From: Clostridia bacterium
Lineage (GTDB): Bacteria > Bacillota > Clostridia > Oscillospirales > Acutalibacteraceae
Assembly: GCA_017481575.1 (NCBI GenBank)
Contig: JAFUPA010000068.1
Location: forward strand, 1-64,000
Direction of reading: 5' to 3'
DNA length: 64,000 bases
A model generated the notes under the pieces. It was given only the letters and a program-made list of their open reading frames with translations. It was not told the origin of the DNA and did not search any database. A program made the position numbers and the translations under genes. Positions 38,453-45,708 of this stretch are shown piece after piece. Position 1 is the stretch's first letter; the number at the start of each line of letters is the position of its first letter.

Positions 38453-39760
38453 ATGTTAAAATCAATTATTTCAGTTTTTATGGCGATTATCACTTTTTTT
38501 GGCTCATTCTTCGGCTTGTTTATAACACCCGAAGCACCTGCTGACGATGGCGATTTTGTTCCCGTTCTTCGCTTTATGGTAAGCAGTGACAGCCACGTTA
38601 AAGCCGCTAACGACGAGCAATGTCTCCGTTTGCAGAAGGCAATCAAAATGAGCTATGCTATTGCAGAGGCTGACGAGAATTATAACAAGCTTGATGCTAT
38701 CCTCGTTGCAGGTGACACAACAGACGACGGTCTTCAGTCACAGTTCTGCGCCTTTAAGTCAGCAGTTGATGCACAGCTTAAGGACGGCACACAGTTTATG
38801 ACACTTCTTGCACAGGCACACGACGGCGGAACATACGATTACAAATCTCTCGATTACTTCAAAACCCTCCATGGTGTTGATGCAACAGATAATCATTATG
38901 TTATAAACGGCTATCACTTCATAACAATTTCCCGTGCTTATGTTGACGGTGTACGTTATGCAGATTATCAGCGTGAATGGCTCAAAGCAGAGCTTGAAAA
39001 GGCAGTTGCAGACGACCCGACAAAGCCTATCTTTGTTTCTCACCACGAGCACGTTGACAACACAGTTTACGGCAGTTCAGATTTTGAGGGCTGGGACGAC
39101 GAATTCTTTAAGGATATCTTTATGCAGTATCCGCAGATTGTTCACTTCTCCGGTCATTCACATTATCCGCTTAACGATCCCCGTTCTGTATGGCAGGGCG
39201 AGTTCACGGCAATCGGCACAGGTGCTCTTTACTATGTAGAGCTTACTGTTGAGGACACACGCACAGTTCACCCTGACGGCTACAAGGACGAGTACAATTG
39301 CTGGATTGTTGAGGTTGATGCAAACAACCGTATCCGCTTAAGAGGTATCGACCTTGCAGAGGAGAAAATTCTTTGCGAGTACATTCTCGACAACCCTGCA
39401 GACCCTGCAAACCGTGCGTACACTCCCGCAAAGCAGGCGGCAAGGTCAACAGCACCTGTATTTGCAGACGATGTAAAGGTTGAATTGACAAAGTCTTGGG
39501 GCAAGGTAAAGCTTACATTTGACTCTGCCAAGTCAACAGACGGTATGCCTGTTTTCCTTTATAAAATAGTTGTTAACGATGCAGACGGCAATGACGTTTA
39601 CAACGACTGGCTTCTTCCCGAATATTATTCAGCAACAGTTGCCGAGACAAATACCGTTAATCTCGGCAAGCTCGCAAAAGGTGACTACACCGCAACAATA
39701 ACAGCAGAAACAGCCTACGGCGTTCAGTCAGAACCGCTTGTGGTTGAATTCAGTAAATAA
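38453..39760 (+). CDS. Exported calcineurin-like metallophosphoesterase
   Basis: 435 residues with an N-terminal hydrophobic segment (SIISVFMAIITFFGSFFGLFI) for export. The metallophosphoesterase motifs are SSDSHV (DxH), LVAGDTTDDG (GDxxxD), VSHHEH and FSGHSHYPLND (GHxH). The usual GNH(D/E) block appears as AQAHDGG, lacking the metal-bridging Asn. From about residue 325 a beta-rich, fibronectin-III-like domain (VKVELTKSWGKVKLTFDSAKS ... YTATITAETAYGVQSEPLVVEF) ends the protein. AGGAG lies upstream of ATG 38453. It probably cleaves phosphate or pyrophosphate esters outside the cell; substrate unknown. Confidence 0.8.
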   Translation: MLKSIISVFMAIITFFGSFFGLFITPEAPADDGDFVPVLRFMVSSDSHVKAANDEQCLRLQKAIKMSYAIAEADENYNKLDAILVAGDTTDDGLQSQFCAFKSAVDAQLKDGTQFMTLLAQAHDGGTYDYKSLDYFKTLHGVDATDNHYVINGYHFITISRAYVDGVRYADYQREWLKAELEKAVADDPTKPIFVSHHEHVDNTVYGSSDFEGWDDEFFKDIFMQYPQIVHFSGHSHYPLNDPRSVWQGEFTAIGTGALYYVELTVEDTRTVHPDGYKDEYNCWIVEVDANNRIRLRGIDLAEEKILCEYILDNPADPANRAYTPAKQAARSTAPVFADDVKVELTKSWGKVKLTFDSAKSTDGMPVFLYKIVVNDADGNDVYNDWLLPEYYSATVAETNTVNLGKLAKGDYTATITAETAYGVQSEPLVVEFSK

Positions 39761-39767
39761 TAACTTT

Positions 39768-39795
39768 AAGGGGCTGTGCAAACAGTCCCTTTTTT
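39768..39795 (+). terminator. Intrinsic terminator of the GH109-like / phosphoesterase operon
   Basis: AAGGGGCTGT-GCAA-ACAGTCCCTT followed by TTTT, with one G-U pair. Confidence 0.85.
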
Positions 39796-39854
39796 GCGCC
39801 TTGTGCGACAAACCGGGGCTTGTTGCTTTCTTTTATTAAATGAAAAATACGCTG

Positions 39855-40050
39855 TAGCCCAAGCTCCACTTGTCAGGGGAGCTGGCTTGCCGAAGGCAAG
39901 ACTGAGGGGTAGTGTTAGTAGAAGCGTAAGGTCTCTCCCTCCGTCTTTTGCTTCGCAAAGTCCACCGTCTCGGCTGCCGCCTCGGTCGGCACTTCTGCTT
40001 TGCAGAGGTGTCCACCGGACACCCGCGCCCTCGTCAGATGGAGGTTCTCT
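39855..40050. repeat. Composite palindromic repeat D
   Basis: A gene-free stretch of hairpins: AGCTCC/GGGGAGCT (39862-39883), CTTGCC-GAA-GGCAAG (39886-39900), TTTGC-TTC-GCAAA (39947-39959) and GGTGTCC-ACC-GGACACC (40007-40023), with GACTGAGGGGTAGTG after the second. The first half matches the AGCTCCCCTTG...GGGGAGCT type of repeat seen in gut Firmicutes; the end looks like a partial inverted copy. GC is higher than the surroundings. Reading frames across it are accidental. Confidence 0.75.
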
Positions 40051-40108
40051 CATTCCGATATCCATTAAAACCAAAGAACCCGACAAATTAAAATTTGAAA
40101 AACACGCA

Positions 40109-40137
40109 AAAACCGACGGAATTGACTCCGTCGGTTT
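40109..40137. terminator. Terminator of the XRE regulator gene at 40.1 kb
   Basis: AAACCGACGGA/TCCGTCGGTTT hairpin just after the minus-strand stop codon, with TTTGCG trailing on the minus strand. Confidence 0.75.
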
Positions 40138-40139
40138 CG

Positions 40140-40340
40140 TTATTTATTATCATTTAATCCTAAAATATAATCTGTGGTTGTGTTATGGTATTTTGCAAGA
40201 GCAATCAAAATGCTTGTGGGAATATCACGCTGTCCCAACTCATAGTTAGAATAAACCTGCTGTGAGCAATTTAAAATCTGTGCCATTTGCTTTTGAGTTA
40301 AATCAGCATCTTCTCTTAAATCTCTAATTCTTTGGTACAT
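40140..40340 (-). CDS. XRE-family transcriptional regulator (HTH_3)
   Basis: 66 residues from ATG 40340 (GGTGATG upstream). The whole protein is a Cro/C1-type helix-turn-helix: IRDLREDADLTQKQMAQILNCSQQVYSNYELGQRDIPTSILIALAKYHNTTTDYILG, with the recognition helix around QQVYSNYE. It is divergent from a lipoprotein gene, and an inverted repeat lies between them, so it probably controls that gene and itself. No effector domain. Confidence 0.9.
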   Translation of the reverse strand: MYQRIRDLREDADLTQKQMAQILNCSQQVYSNYELGQRDIPTSILIALAKYHNTTTDYILGLNDNK

Positions 40341-40364
40341 ATCATCACCAAATTTATTATATGC

Positions 40365-40406
40365 TACTGCGTTTTGTTGTATTGACAAATACCGCAAAAT
40401 GCAGTA
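40365..40406. promoter_or_regulatory. Inverted-repeat operator over the lipoprotein promoter
   Basis: TACTGCGTTTTG (40365-40376) is repeated inverted as CAAAATGCAGTA (40395-40406), 11 of 12 bases, separated by 18 bases. The right arm overlaps the spacer and -10 of the plus-strand promoter TTGACA (40382-40387) to TAAAAT (40405-40410). A likely binding site for the divergent XRE regulator. Confidence 0.65.
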
Positions 40407-40410
40407 AAAT
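40382..40410 (+). promoter_or_regulatory. Promoter of the poly-Thr lipoprotein gene
   Basis: Perfect TTGACA at 40382-40387 and TAAAAT at 40405-40410, 17-bp spacer. Confidence 0.8.
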
Positions 40411-40446
40411 AAATCGAATTATATATTTTGAGGAGATGTAGTTTCT

Positions 40447-41691
40447 ATGAAAAAGGTATTATCAGTTGTTTCATTATTGATATTGGTTTTGTTGTCAGTA
40501 ACGGCTTGCGGAAGTACGACAGGAATAGAGGATAAATGGGTATTGGTTAGTGAAAAAGAACAATATTCTTCAGAATTTGATGGTTCAGATATTCGCAGTA
40601 TCGATTACAAATATGACTCTTTAGGCAAATTAGTTGGCGAAACACAGATTTATAAAGGTATGGGTGTTGTTGTATGTCAGGATTTTCAATATGACGATAA
40701 GGGTAATGTTATATCCAAAACCGAGAAGTATACTGATAATTACACACAAAACGATTCCTTCATGCGTTATACATATACTTATGATAGCAACAATAAAGTG
40801 ATAAATGAACTTGTGGCACATGAATCATCAGATACAGATAGCATTACTTACCGTTACGACGAACATGGCAATCTTATTGTAGAAAATGGTGTATACAAGT
40901 CCCGTGACGGTATAACAGAAACCAATAAAACTTATTTACTTAAATATGAAAATGATTTATTCGTTCAAAGTGAAATTACTATTGAAACTACAGAAAACGG
41001 TGTAACCGAAACTAGTTACAGTTTTAGAACATATAAATACGACGATTACGGAAACAGAATAGAAGAAGTGTATTACACCGATATAGATAGTGTTGAAGAT
41101 GCTAAAAATCCGATAGAAATAAATGGAAAACTTTATAAACATTATTCCACCACGACCTATACTTATGCGAAATTAAAAGATGTTGCTGTTGAGACAACGA
41201 CGAATTCCACTACAACAACCACGACTACAACGACAACTACCACTACTACAAAAGCAAGTTCCGCAGAAATAGGATTTTATAATATTGACGAGTGGGGAGG
41301 TAAGCTGATACAAGTTCAATTAAGTGATAATGGTTTTATCTTTGAAGATGGTAAAGGCAAATATGTAATAATACAAGAGGGTACAGGAATTTGGGAGTTT
41401 TATCCGAGCCAAAGTCAGGTTGTCTTTAGTTCTTATTATGTAAACGGTGCATATTCAACCGAGGCATCTGGTATGTATTCTGTTCTTGATAACAATACCT
41501 TTTCTGCGAGTGGATATGCGATGAGAATTGTTGATAGAGCGTCTGATAATAATGTAAATGCCATATATATGACAACAGGCGGAAGCAGGTCTCATTTGTA
41601 TATTCCTTACTCTATCGTAGATAAAAGTTCTATGGAATTATACAAAGAAAATGATAACCTTGATTATTATAAGGCTTACCTTAATATATAA
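40447..41691 (+). CDS. Lipoprotein with YD-like repeats and a poly-threonine linker
   Basis: 414 residues. The signal peptide VVSLLILVLLSVTAC ends in a lipobox with lipidated Cys21. Residues 45-240 hold several tyrosine/aspartate repeats resembling RHS/YD units (YKYDSLGKLV, YDDKGNVIS, YRYDEHGNLIVE, YKYDDYGNRIEEVYY). A run of 14 Thr (255-268), flanked by Thr/Ser, separates this from a beta-rich C-terminal domain of about 140 residues (IGFYNIDEWGGKLIQVQLSDNG). The Thr linker suggests a surface-exposed, possibly glycosylated protein. GC content is lower than in neighbouring core genes, a possible sign of transfer. Function unknown. Confidence 0.8.
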   Translation: MKKVLSVVSLLILVLLSVTACGSTTGIEDKWVLVSEKEQYSSEFDGSDIRSIDYKYDSLGKLVGETQIYKGMGVVVCQDFQYDDKGNVISKTEKYTDNYTQNDSFMRYTYTYDSNNKVINELVAHESSDTDSITYRYDEHGNLIVENGVYKSRDGITETNKTYLLKYENDLFVQSEITIETTENGVTETSYSFRTYKYDDYGNRIEEVYYTDIDSVEDAKNPIEINGKLYKHYSTTTYTYAKLKDVAVETTTNSTTTTTTTTTTTTTTKASSAEIGFYNIDEWGGKLIQVQLSDNGFIFEDGKGKYVIIQEGTGIWEFYPSQSQVVFSSYYVNGAYSTEASGMYSVLDNNTFSASGYAMRIVDRASDNNVNAIYMTTGGSRSHLYIPYSIVDKSSMELYKENDNLDYYKAYLNI

Positions 41692-41717
41692 TATTTATCA
41701 TATAGCTTAAAACAAAA

Positions 41718-41742
41718 CAGCGGCTCGAGTTCCGAGCCGCTG
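41718..41742 (+). terminator. Terminator-like hairpin after the lipoprotein gene
   Basis: CAGCGGCTCG/CGAGCCGCTG stem with a 5-base loop followed by AACTTATTTAT; the T-tract is poor. Confidence 0.65.
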
Positions 41743-41825
41743 AACTTATTTATCCTGCCCCCACAATTTAACATCCAACAAATTTTCCTTTTATTCTGAT
41801 TTGTGTGGATTTATCTTTTTTGTTG

Positions 41826-41834
41826 TGGTATAAT
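41826..41834 (+). promoter_or_regulatory. Extended -10 promoter of the dockerin gene
   Basis: TGGTATAAT (TG, one base, then perfect TATAAT at 41829-41834). No convincing -35 box, consistent with an extended -10 promoter. 31 bp before the ATG. Confidence 0.55.
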
Positions 41835-41865
41835 CAACACATATTTTCAGAAAGGACTATTAAAA

Positions 41866-42678
41866 ATGAAAAGATTTATTTCAGTTTTACTTGCTATTAC
41901 TTTTATTTTTGCATTTGGTGTCGGTGCTTCTGCAAGGCTGGTGGGCGATGTTGATTCCAACGGAAAAACAAATTCCACAGATGCACTTATGGTTTTACAG
42001 CATACTGTCGGTAAAACAAGCGACACAATGAACGTGAGTTATGCCGATGTTAACGGTGACGGAAAGATTAACTCCACAGATGCACTTATAGTTCTTAAGA
42101 TTGCTGTTGGCAATTACGACGGCGACCTTGAGGTTGAGGACACTCTCGTAACAAATTATAAGGCAGAAATCGTTGACCCCGTTATGGCTACGGGCAAATA
42201 TACTCTTACAACAGAGGTTGAGGTTGACGGTGCTGTGAACACAGCGGCAATTATGGTTAAGGGTAACGACCTTTGCATAGAAACATATTCACAGGAAGCA
42301 ACAATCAGAATGCTTGTTCTTTCTGGCAAAACATACCTTGTTATCCCTATGGATTTAGGCTTGATTAAGGGAGTTTACGGTGAAATTGATAAGGAACTCA
42401 ATATGAACGTAGGCACACCTGCAAAGGTTACTTATCTCAAGTCAGAATATGTAACAATCGACGGAGTGGAATATATCTGTGAAAGCTACCAGCGTGAGGA
42501 CGGCGGTGTGACAGATTATTATTTCAAAGACGGTAAATGGGTAATGATGGGCTCAACTTCCGAAGGTGAAACACAGATCCAGAAGATTGTTGAATTCAAA
42601 AAAGGTGTTGACGAGTCCTGCTTCAGCTTAAGCGGATACAAAGAAGTTGATATGAGCGGCTTGATGGCACAGCAGTAA
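41866..42678 (+). CDS. Secreted protein with an N-terminal dockerin-like domain
   Basis: 270 residues from ATG 41866 (AAAGGA upstream). A signal peptide (ISVLLAITFIFAFGVGASA) is followed at once by a type I dockerin-like domain with two EF-hand-like loops: GDVDSNGKTNSTDALMVLQ and ADVNGDGKINSTDALIVLK. The rest (about 95-270) is beta-rich and not recognised (YKAEIVDPVMATGKYTLTTEVEV). Dockerins bind cohesins to build multi-protein surface complexes, but no cohesin or scaffoldin gene and no enzyme domain are seen here, so the partner is unknown. It could be a single-protein calcium-binding module instead. Confidence 0.8.
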   Translation: MKRFISVLLAITFIFAFGVGASARLVGDVDSNGKTNSTDALMVLQHTVGKTSDTMNVSYADVNGDGKINSTDALIVLKIAVGNYDGDLEVEDTLVTNYKAEIVDPVMATGKYTLTTEVEVDGAVNTAAIMVKGNDLCIETYSQEATIRMLVLSGKTYLVIPMDLGLIKGVYGEIDKELNMNVGTPAKVTYLKSEYVTIDGVEYICESYQREDGGVTDYYFKDGKWVMMGSTSEGETQIQKIVEFKKGVDESCFSLSGYKEVDMSGLMAQQ

Positions 42679-42690
42679 TTGAATAAAAGA

Positions 42691-42717
42691 AAAATCCTGC
42701 CACATCGGCAGGATTTT
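42691..42717. terminator. Bidirectional terminator
   Basis: AAAATCCTGCC-ACATC-GGCAGGATTTT hairpin between the convergent dockerin and XRE genes. Confidence 0.9.
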
Positions 42718-42966
42718 TTATTCGTCACGTCCAAGCAACCAATTGACCGAAACATTAAGAATGTCGGCAATGGCATTCAGTTCAATATCAGAAACGGGTC
42801 GTTTTTGTCCTTCAAGCAGAGATAATGCAGGTGTACTCATTTCAATTCCCGAAAGCTGCAGCTTTGTGAGCAACTCAATCTGTTTCATTCCCTGTGCTTT
42901 TCTCGCTTGCGTCACTCTTGCGCCAATAATATTTTTGTTACCTAATTCAAGCTTTCTAGGCTTCAC
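42718..42966 (-). CDS. XRE-family transcriptional regulator
   Basis: 82 residues from GTG 42966, which has GGGGGTG 6 bases upstream; another GTG three codons earlier overlaps that site. The protein is a Cro/C1-type HTH (VTQARKAQGMKQIELLTKLQLSGIEMSTPALSLLEGQKRPVSDIELNAIADILNVSVNWLLG) with a short basic N-terminal arm (KPRKLELG). It is divergent from a 45-residue ORF, with two matching palindromic operators between them. Confidence 0.9.
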   Translation of the reverse strand: MKPRKLELGNKNIIGARVTQARKAQGMKQIELLTKLQLSGIEMSTPALSLLEGQKRPVSDIELNAIADILNVSVNWLLGRDE

Positions 42967-43015
42967 GTTGCTCACCCCCTGATGACATTATTATATGTTC
43001 AAAAGGGGCTGATTT

Positions 43016-43060
43016 ATTTGGTAATACCAAATATAATATGTTTAATTGGTTTTACCAAAT
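43016..43060. promoter_or_regulatory. Twin palindromic operators of the XRE regulator
   Basis: ATTTGGTAATACCAAAT (43016-43032, perfect palindrome about its centre) and AATTGGTTTTACCAAAT (43044-43060), centres 28 bp apart. A TATAAT for the plus strand sits between them at 43032-43037, and a minus-strand TATAAT at 42995-42990 lies upstream of the regulator start. The spacing fits repression of both divergent genes. Confidence 0.75.
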
Positions 43061-43074
43061 AAAAGAGGTGGAAT

Positions 43075-43212
43075 ATGGATTTATATGCGGAGTTAATCAA
43101 AATTTTAAAAGACAAAGCCTTTTGGGATTTTGTTTGTTCAGAGCTTGATGAAGAATATCTTAAAGAAATTGAATTAGCCGGGAACGATGAACGCTATCGG
43201 AATGCAAACTGA
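43075..43212 (+). CDS. 45-residue small protein under XRE control
   Basis: MDLYAELIKILKDKAFWDFV, then an acidic tail ending in ERYRNAN. It starts at ATG 43075 with AGAGGTGG upstream. It is a predicted amphipathic helical micropeptide with no signal peptide. Position directly behind twin operators divergent from an XRE gene suggests it is the regulated partner, either a toxin/antitoxin-like peptide or a co-regulator. No family recognised. Confidence 0.55.
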   Translation: MDLYAELIKILKDKAFWDFVCSELDEEYLKEIELAGNDERYRNAN

Positions 43213-43234
43213 CATAAGACATCATCAATTATGC

Positions 43235-43262
43235 TTGACGGCAAGCCAAAAACAGTTATAAT
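43235..43262 (+). promoter_or_regulatory. Promoter of the GH95-like gene
   Basis: TTGACG at 43235-43240, 16-bp spacer, TATAAT at 43257-43262, 22 bp before the ATG. Confidence 0.7.
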
Positions 43263-43283
43263 ATTTACAGGGTTGGTGATACA

Positions 43284-45377
43284 ATGAATACTTATTTTAA
43301 CGAAATAACTGAAAAGCCCGTCAACACAAGCGGTAGCGGTGCAGTTTATAAAATCCCTGCAGGCGCAATGTGCGGTAACGGTGACCTTGGTGTTGTTTTC
43401 GATAATGACGATAAGGATCTTATTATTCATATTTCAAAATGCGATTTCTGGAAATTTACCCCGGGCGCACATAAGGACGGAGGAATAAAAACCGTCGGCA
43501 GTCTGCGGATTAAGGATGTTGACTTGTCCGTGTACAACATTAAACAATATTTTGACAAAGGTCTCCTCGAATGCAGGTTCAGTAACCTCGAAATGGAGTT
43601 TTTTGTTGCCCCCGAAAATCTTATTTACTTTGAAATAAAAGTGCCGGATTCTGCCGATTTTCCGATCGTGGCGGTTGAAATTCCCGACACCTGCAATTCA
43701 CTCAATTCCGAGTTTTCCGAAAACGGAATTGACTGTTATGTACGCAGATTTGAGGGTGAGAGTCTTGAAAGGGATTCGGCTGTAATTGCTTGTTGCCGAA
43801 AGCTCGGCACACGCTCAGCCGACGGCTTTAATTACACTAGCTACTGCATCAGCGTTGTTACAAATTTTGATGCCGAGCAGTATGCCGACAAGGGTGTCGA
43901 TATGGTTTTGCACGGTGACTATGACCGTGACAAAGTACGTACACAGGAGAAGTGGCAAGCCTTCTTTTCGGCTTCAAAGGTAACGCTTGAAGACAAAGAA
44001 ATTGAAAAATTTTACAATTCAAGCCTTTACCACCTCGCAGGCTGTATGGGTAACAAAGAATTCCCTCCCGGATTGTTTGGCAACTTTATAACAGATGATT
44101 TCTTCCCCTGGGCAGGAGATTATCATATGAATTACAACTACGAAGCGCCCTATTACTGCATCTTTTCCGCCAATCATCCCGAGTTGTTTGACGGTTATAT
44201 GACACCTGTCAACGAGATGAGTGAATATGCAGAAAAGTTTGCAAAGCTTTTCGGTTGTAGGGGTTATGCTTTTCCCGTGAGCTTCGGCCCGAAGGCGCTT
44301 GATGTTTTCACACATAAGGATTGTAAGGAGCATGGCATACTTTTCCTCGGTCAGAAGAGCCACGCCGCCTATGCTTGCGTAATCCCGATAATGCACTGGT
44401 TTTCAACATACGACAAAGAATATGCGCTTGAAAACTACTATAATTTTGTGTTGAATGTTGCCGCTTTCTGGGAAGATTATCTTGTCAAGGAAAAGGGCAG
44501 ATATGTAATAAAAAACGATGCGGCACACGAAATTCCCTATTACCGTGGTGAGAAGTTCAGATATTGGTCGCACAAGGGTCAGATTGAAGCCGTGAACGCC
44601 ATAAATTCGCTCGGTCTTGTAAAACTGTTGTTTGAAGGCATTTACGATATGGCAAGGGAGCTTGGTCTTAACGCTGAAAAATACCCCGTTTGGGAGGATA
44701 TTATTGAAAATTTAAGCGACTTCCCTACATTCATAAAGCACGGCAAAAGGTGCTTCCGCTACTCAAAAAGAGGTATACGTTGGAGAGACGAAAACACCGT
44801 CGGCCTTCAGCATATTTATCCTGCTTCGCAGATTGGTCTGTCTTCGGGTGAAAAGCTTCTTAAAATTGCAAGAAATACATATTTCATCAACGACAGACGT
44901 CTTGACGATAACGGCTCGAATTCATACCTCCCCGCAGGTGCGAGAATCGGTGTAAATCCTGAATTCCTGATTGAGGGAATTCATCAGAACATAAAGGAAT
45001 TCGCTCTGCCGAACAGACTTTTCCGTCATCACGGCGGCGGTATAGAGCACCTCACAATGGTTCCTGCAACCATTAACGAAATGCTTATGCAAAGCCACGA
45101 GGGAGTTATAAGGCTCTTCCCTTGCTGGGACAGGAAATCCTCCGCTTCGTTTGAAAATTTGCGCGCGGACGGTGCTTTTCTTGTTTCTGCGGAGCTTAAA
45201 AACGAGCAGATTTCTTCTCTCAAAATCAAAAGTCTTAAGGGAAGAGTATGCAAAGTTGAAGCTTCAGAAATCAAGTCCGTGGTAAGAGAAGCGGACAAAA
45301 AGCAAATCCCGTTCAAAAAAGACGGTAATGTCGTTTCTTTTGAAACACAGGAAGATACTGCGTATGTTCTTATATAA
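43284..45377 (+). CDS. GH95-like (alpha/alpha)6-barrel glycoside hydrolase
   Basis: 697 residues, no signal peptide, so probably acts on imported oligosaccharides. The N-terminal beta-sandwich (MCGNGDLGVVFDNDDKDLIIHISKCDFW) is typical of GH95 and related families. The helical barrel includes DYHMNYNYEAPYYCIFSANHPEL, and the C-terminal block NEMLMQSHEGVIRLFPCWDRK followed by FLVSAELKNEQISSLKIKSLKGRVCKV matches the GH95 C-terminal domain (family EMLLQSH...I.LLPA). GH95 contains alpha-L-fucosidases and alpha-L-galactosidases; the exact specificity is open. It has its own promoter and terminator. The length is shorter than typical GH95 enzymes. Confidence 0.75.
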   Translation: MNTYFNEITEKPVNTSGSGAVYKIPAGAMCGNGDLGVVFDNDDKDLIIHISKCDFWKFTPGAHKDGGIKTVGSLRIKDVDLSVYNIKQYFDKGLLECRFSNLEMEFFVAPENLIYFEIKVPDSADFPIVAVEIPDTCNSLNSEFSENGIDCYVRRFEGESLERDSAVIACCRKLGTRSADGFNYTSYCISVVTNFDAEQYADKGVDMVLHGDYDRDKVRTQEKWQAFFSASKVTLEDKEIEKFYNSSLYHLAGCMGNKEFPPGLFGNFITDDFFPWAGDYHMNYNYEAPYYCIFSANHPELFDGYMTPVNEMSEYAEKFAKLFGCRGYAFPVSFGPKALDVFTHKDCKEHGILFLGQKSHAAYACVIPIMHWFSTYDKEYALENYYNFVLNVAAFWEDYLVKEKGRYVIKNDAAHEIPYYRGEKFRYWSHKGQIEAVNAINSLGLVKLLFEGIYDMARELGLNAEKYPVWEDIIENLSDFPTFIKHGKRCFRYSKRGIRWRDENTVGLQHIYPASQIGLSSGEKLLKIARNTYFINDRRLDDNGSNSYLPAGARIGVNPEFLIEGIHQNIKEFALPNRLFRHHGGGIEHLTMVPATINEMLMQSHEGVIRLFPCWDRKSSASFENLRADGAFLVSAELKNEQISSLKIKSLKGRVCKVEASEIKSVVREADKKQIPFKKDGNVVSFETQEDTAYVLI

Positions 45378-45409
45378 ATGCGGAAAGTGGATAAACAATA
45401 TAAATCAAA

Positions 45410-45444
45410 GGGTTCATACAGGATATCAAGTCCTGTATGAACCC
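45410..45444 (+). terminator. Intrinsic terminator of the GH95-like gene
   Basis: A 14-bp perfect stem, GGGTTCATACAGGA/TCCTGTATGAACCC, followed by CTAATTATT. Confidence 0.75.
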
Positions 45445-45506
45445 CTAATTATTCATTACGAAAATCCGTTCTTTTAATGAATAATGAAAAATGAATAATA
45501 TAAAAA

Positions 45507-45541
45507 GAAAATCCTGCCGACAATAATCGACAGGATTTTCT
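45507..45541 (-). terminator. Terminator of tRNA-Gln
   Basis: On the minus strand GAAAATCCTGTCGA/TCGGCAGGATTTTC is followed by TTTTTATATT, starting 4 bases after the tRNA 3' end. Confidence 0.85.
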
Positions 45542-45544
45542 TTT

Positions 45545-45618
45545 TGGCAGCGGAATAGGGATTCGAACCCCAACAAACAGAGTCAGAGTCTGTCGTGCTA
45601 CCGTTACACAATTCCGCT
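45545..45618 (-). tRNA. tRNA-Gln (anticodon CTG)
   Basis: The acceptor stem is AGCGGAA/TTCCGCT. The anticodon stem ACAGA/TCTGT carries the loop CTCTGAC, anticodon CTG. The T-arm is GGGGTTCGAATCCC, the discriminator is G and CCA is encoded. 74 bases with its own terminator. Confidence 0.93.
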
Positions 45619-45708
45619 AAAGAACGTTAGTTATTATACACAACCCATTTTGTTTTGTCAACACTTTTTTGAAATTTTCTTAATATATTTTTGAATAAAT
45701 TTTTATGC

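Noticed and set aside
39776..40249. A 157-codon frame across the palindromic repeat region
   Set aside because: Composition follows the hairpins, it has no Shine-Dalgarno, and it runs antisense into the XRE gene.
45448..45485. ATTATTCATTA/TAATGAATAAT inverted repeat as a possible mobile element end
   Set aside because: Short and AT-rich, with no transposase or target duplication; simple-sequence similarity is enough to explain it.
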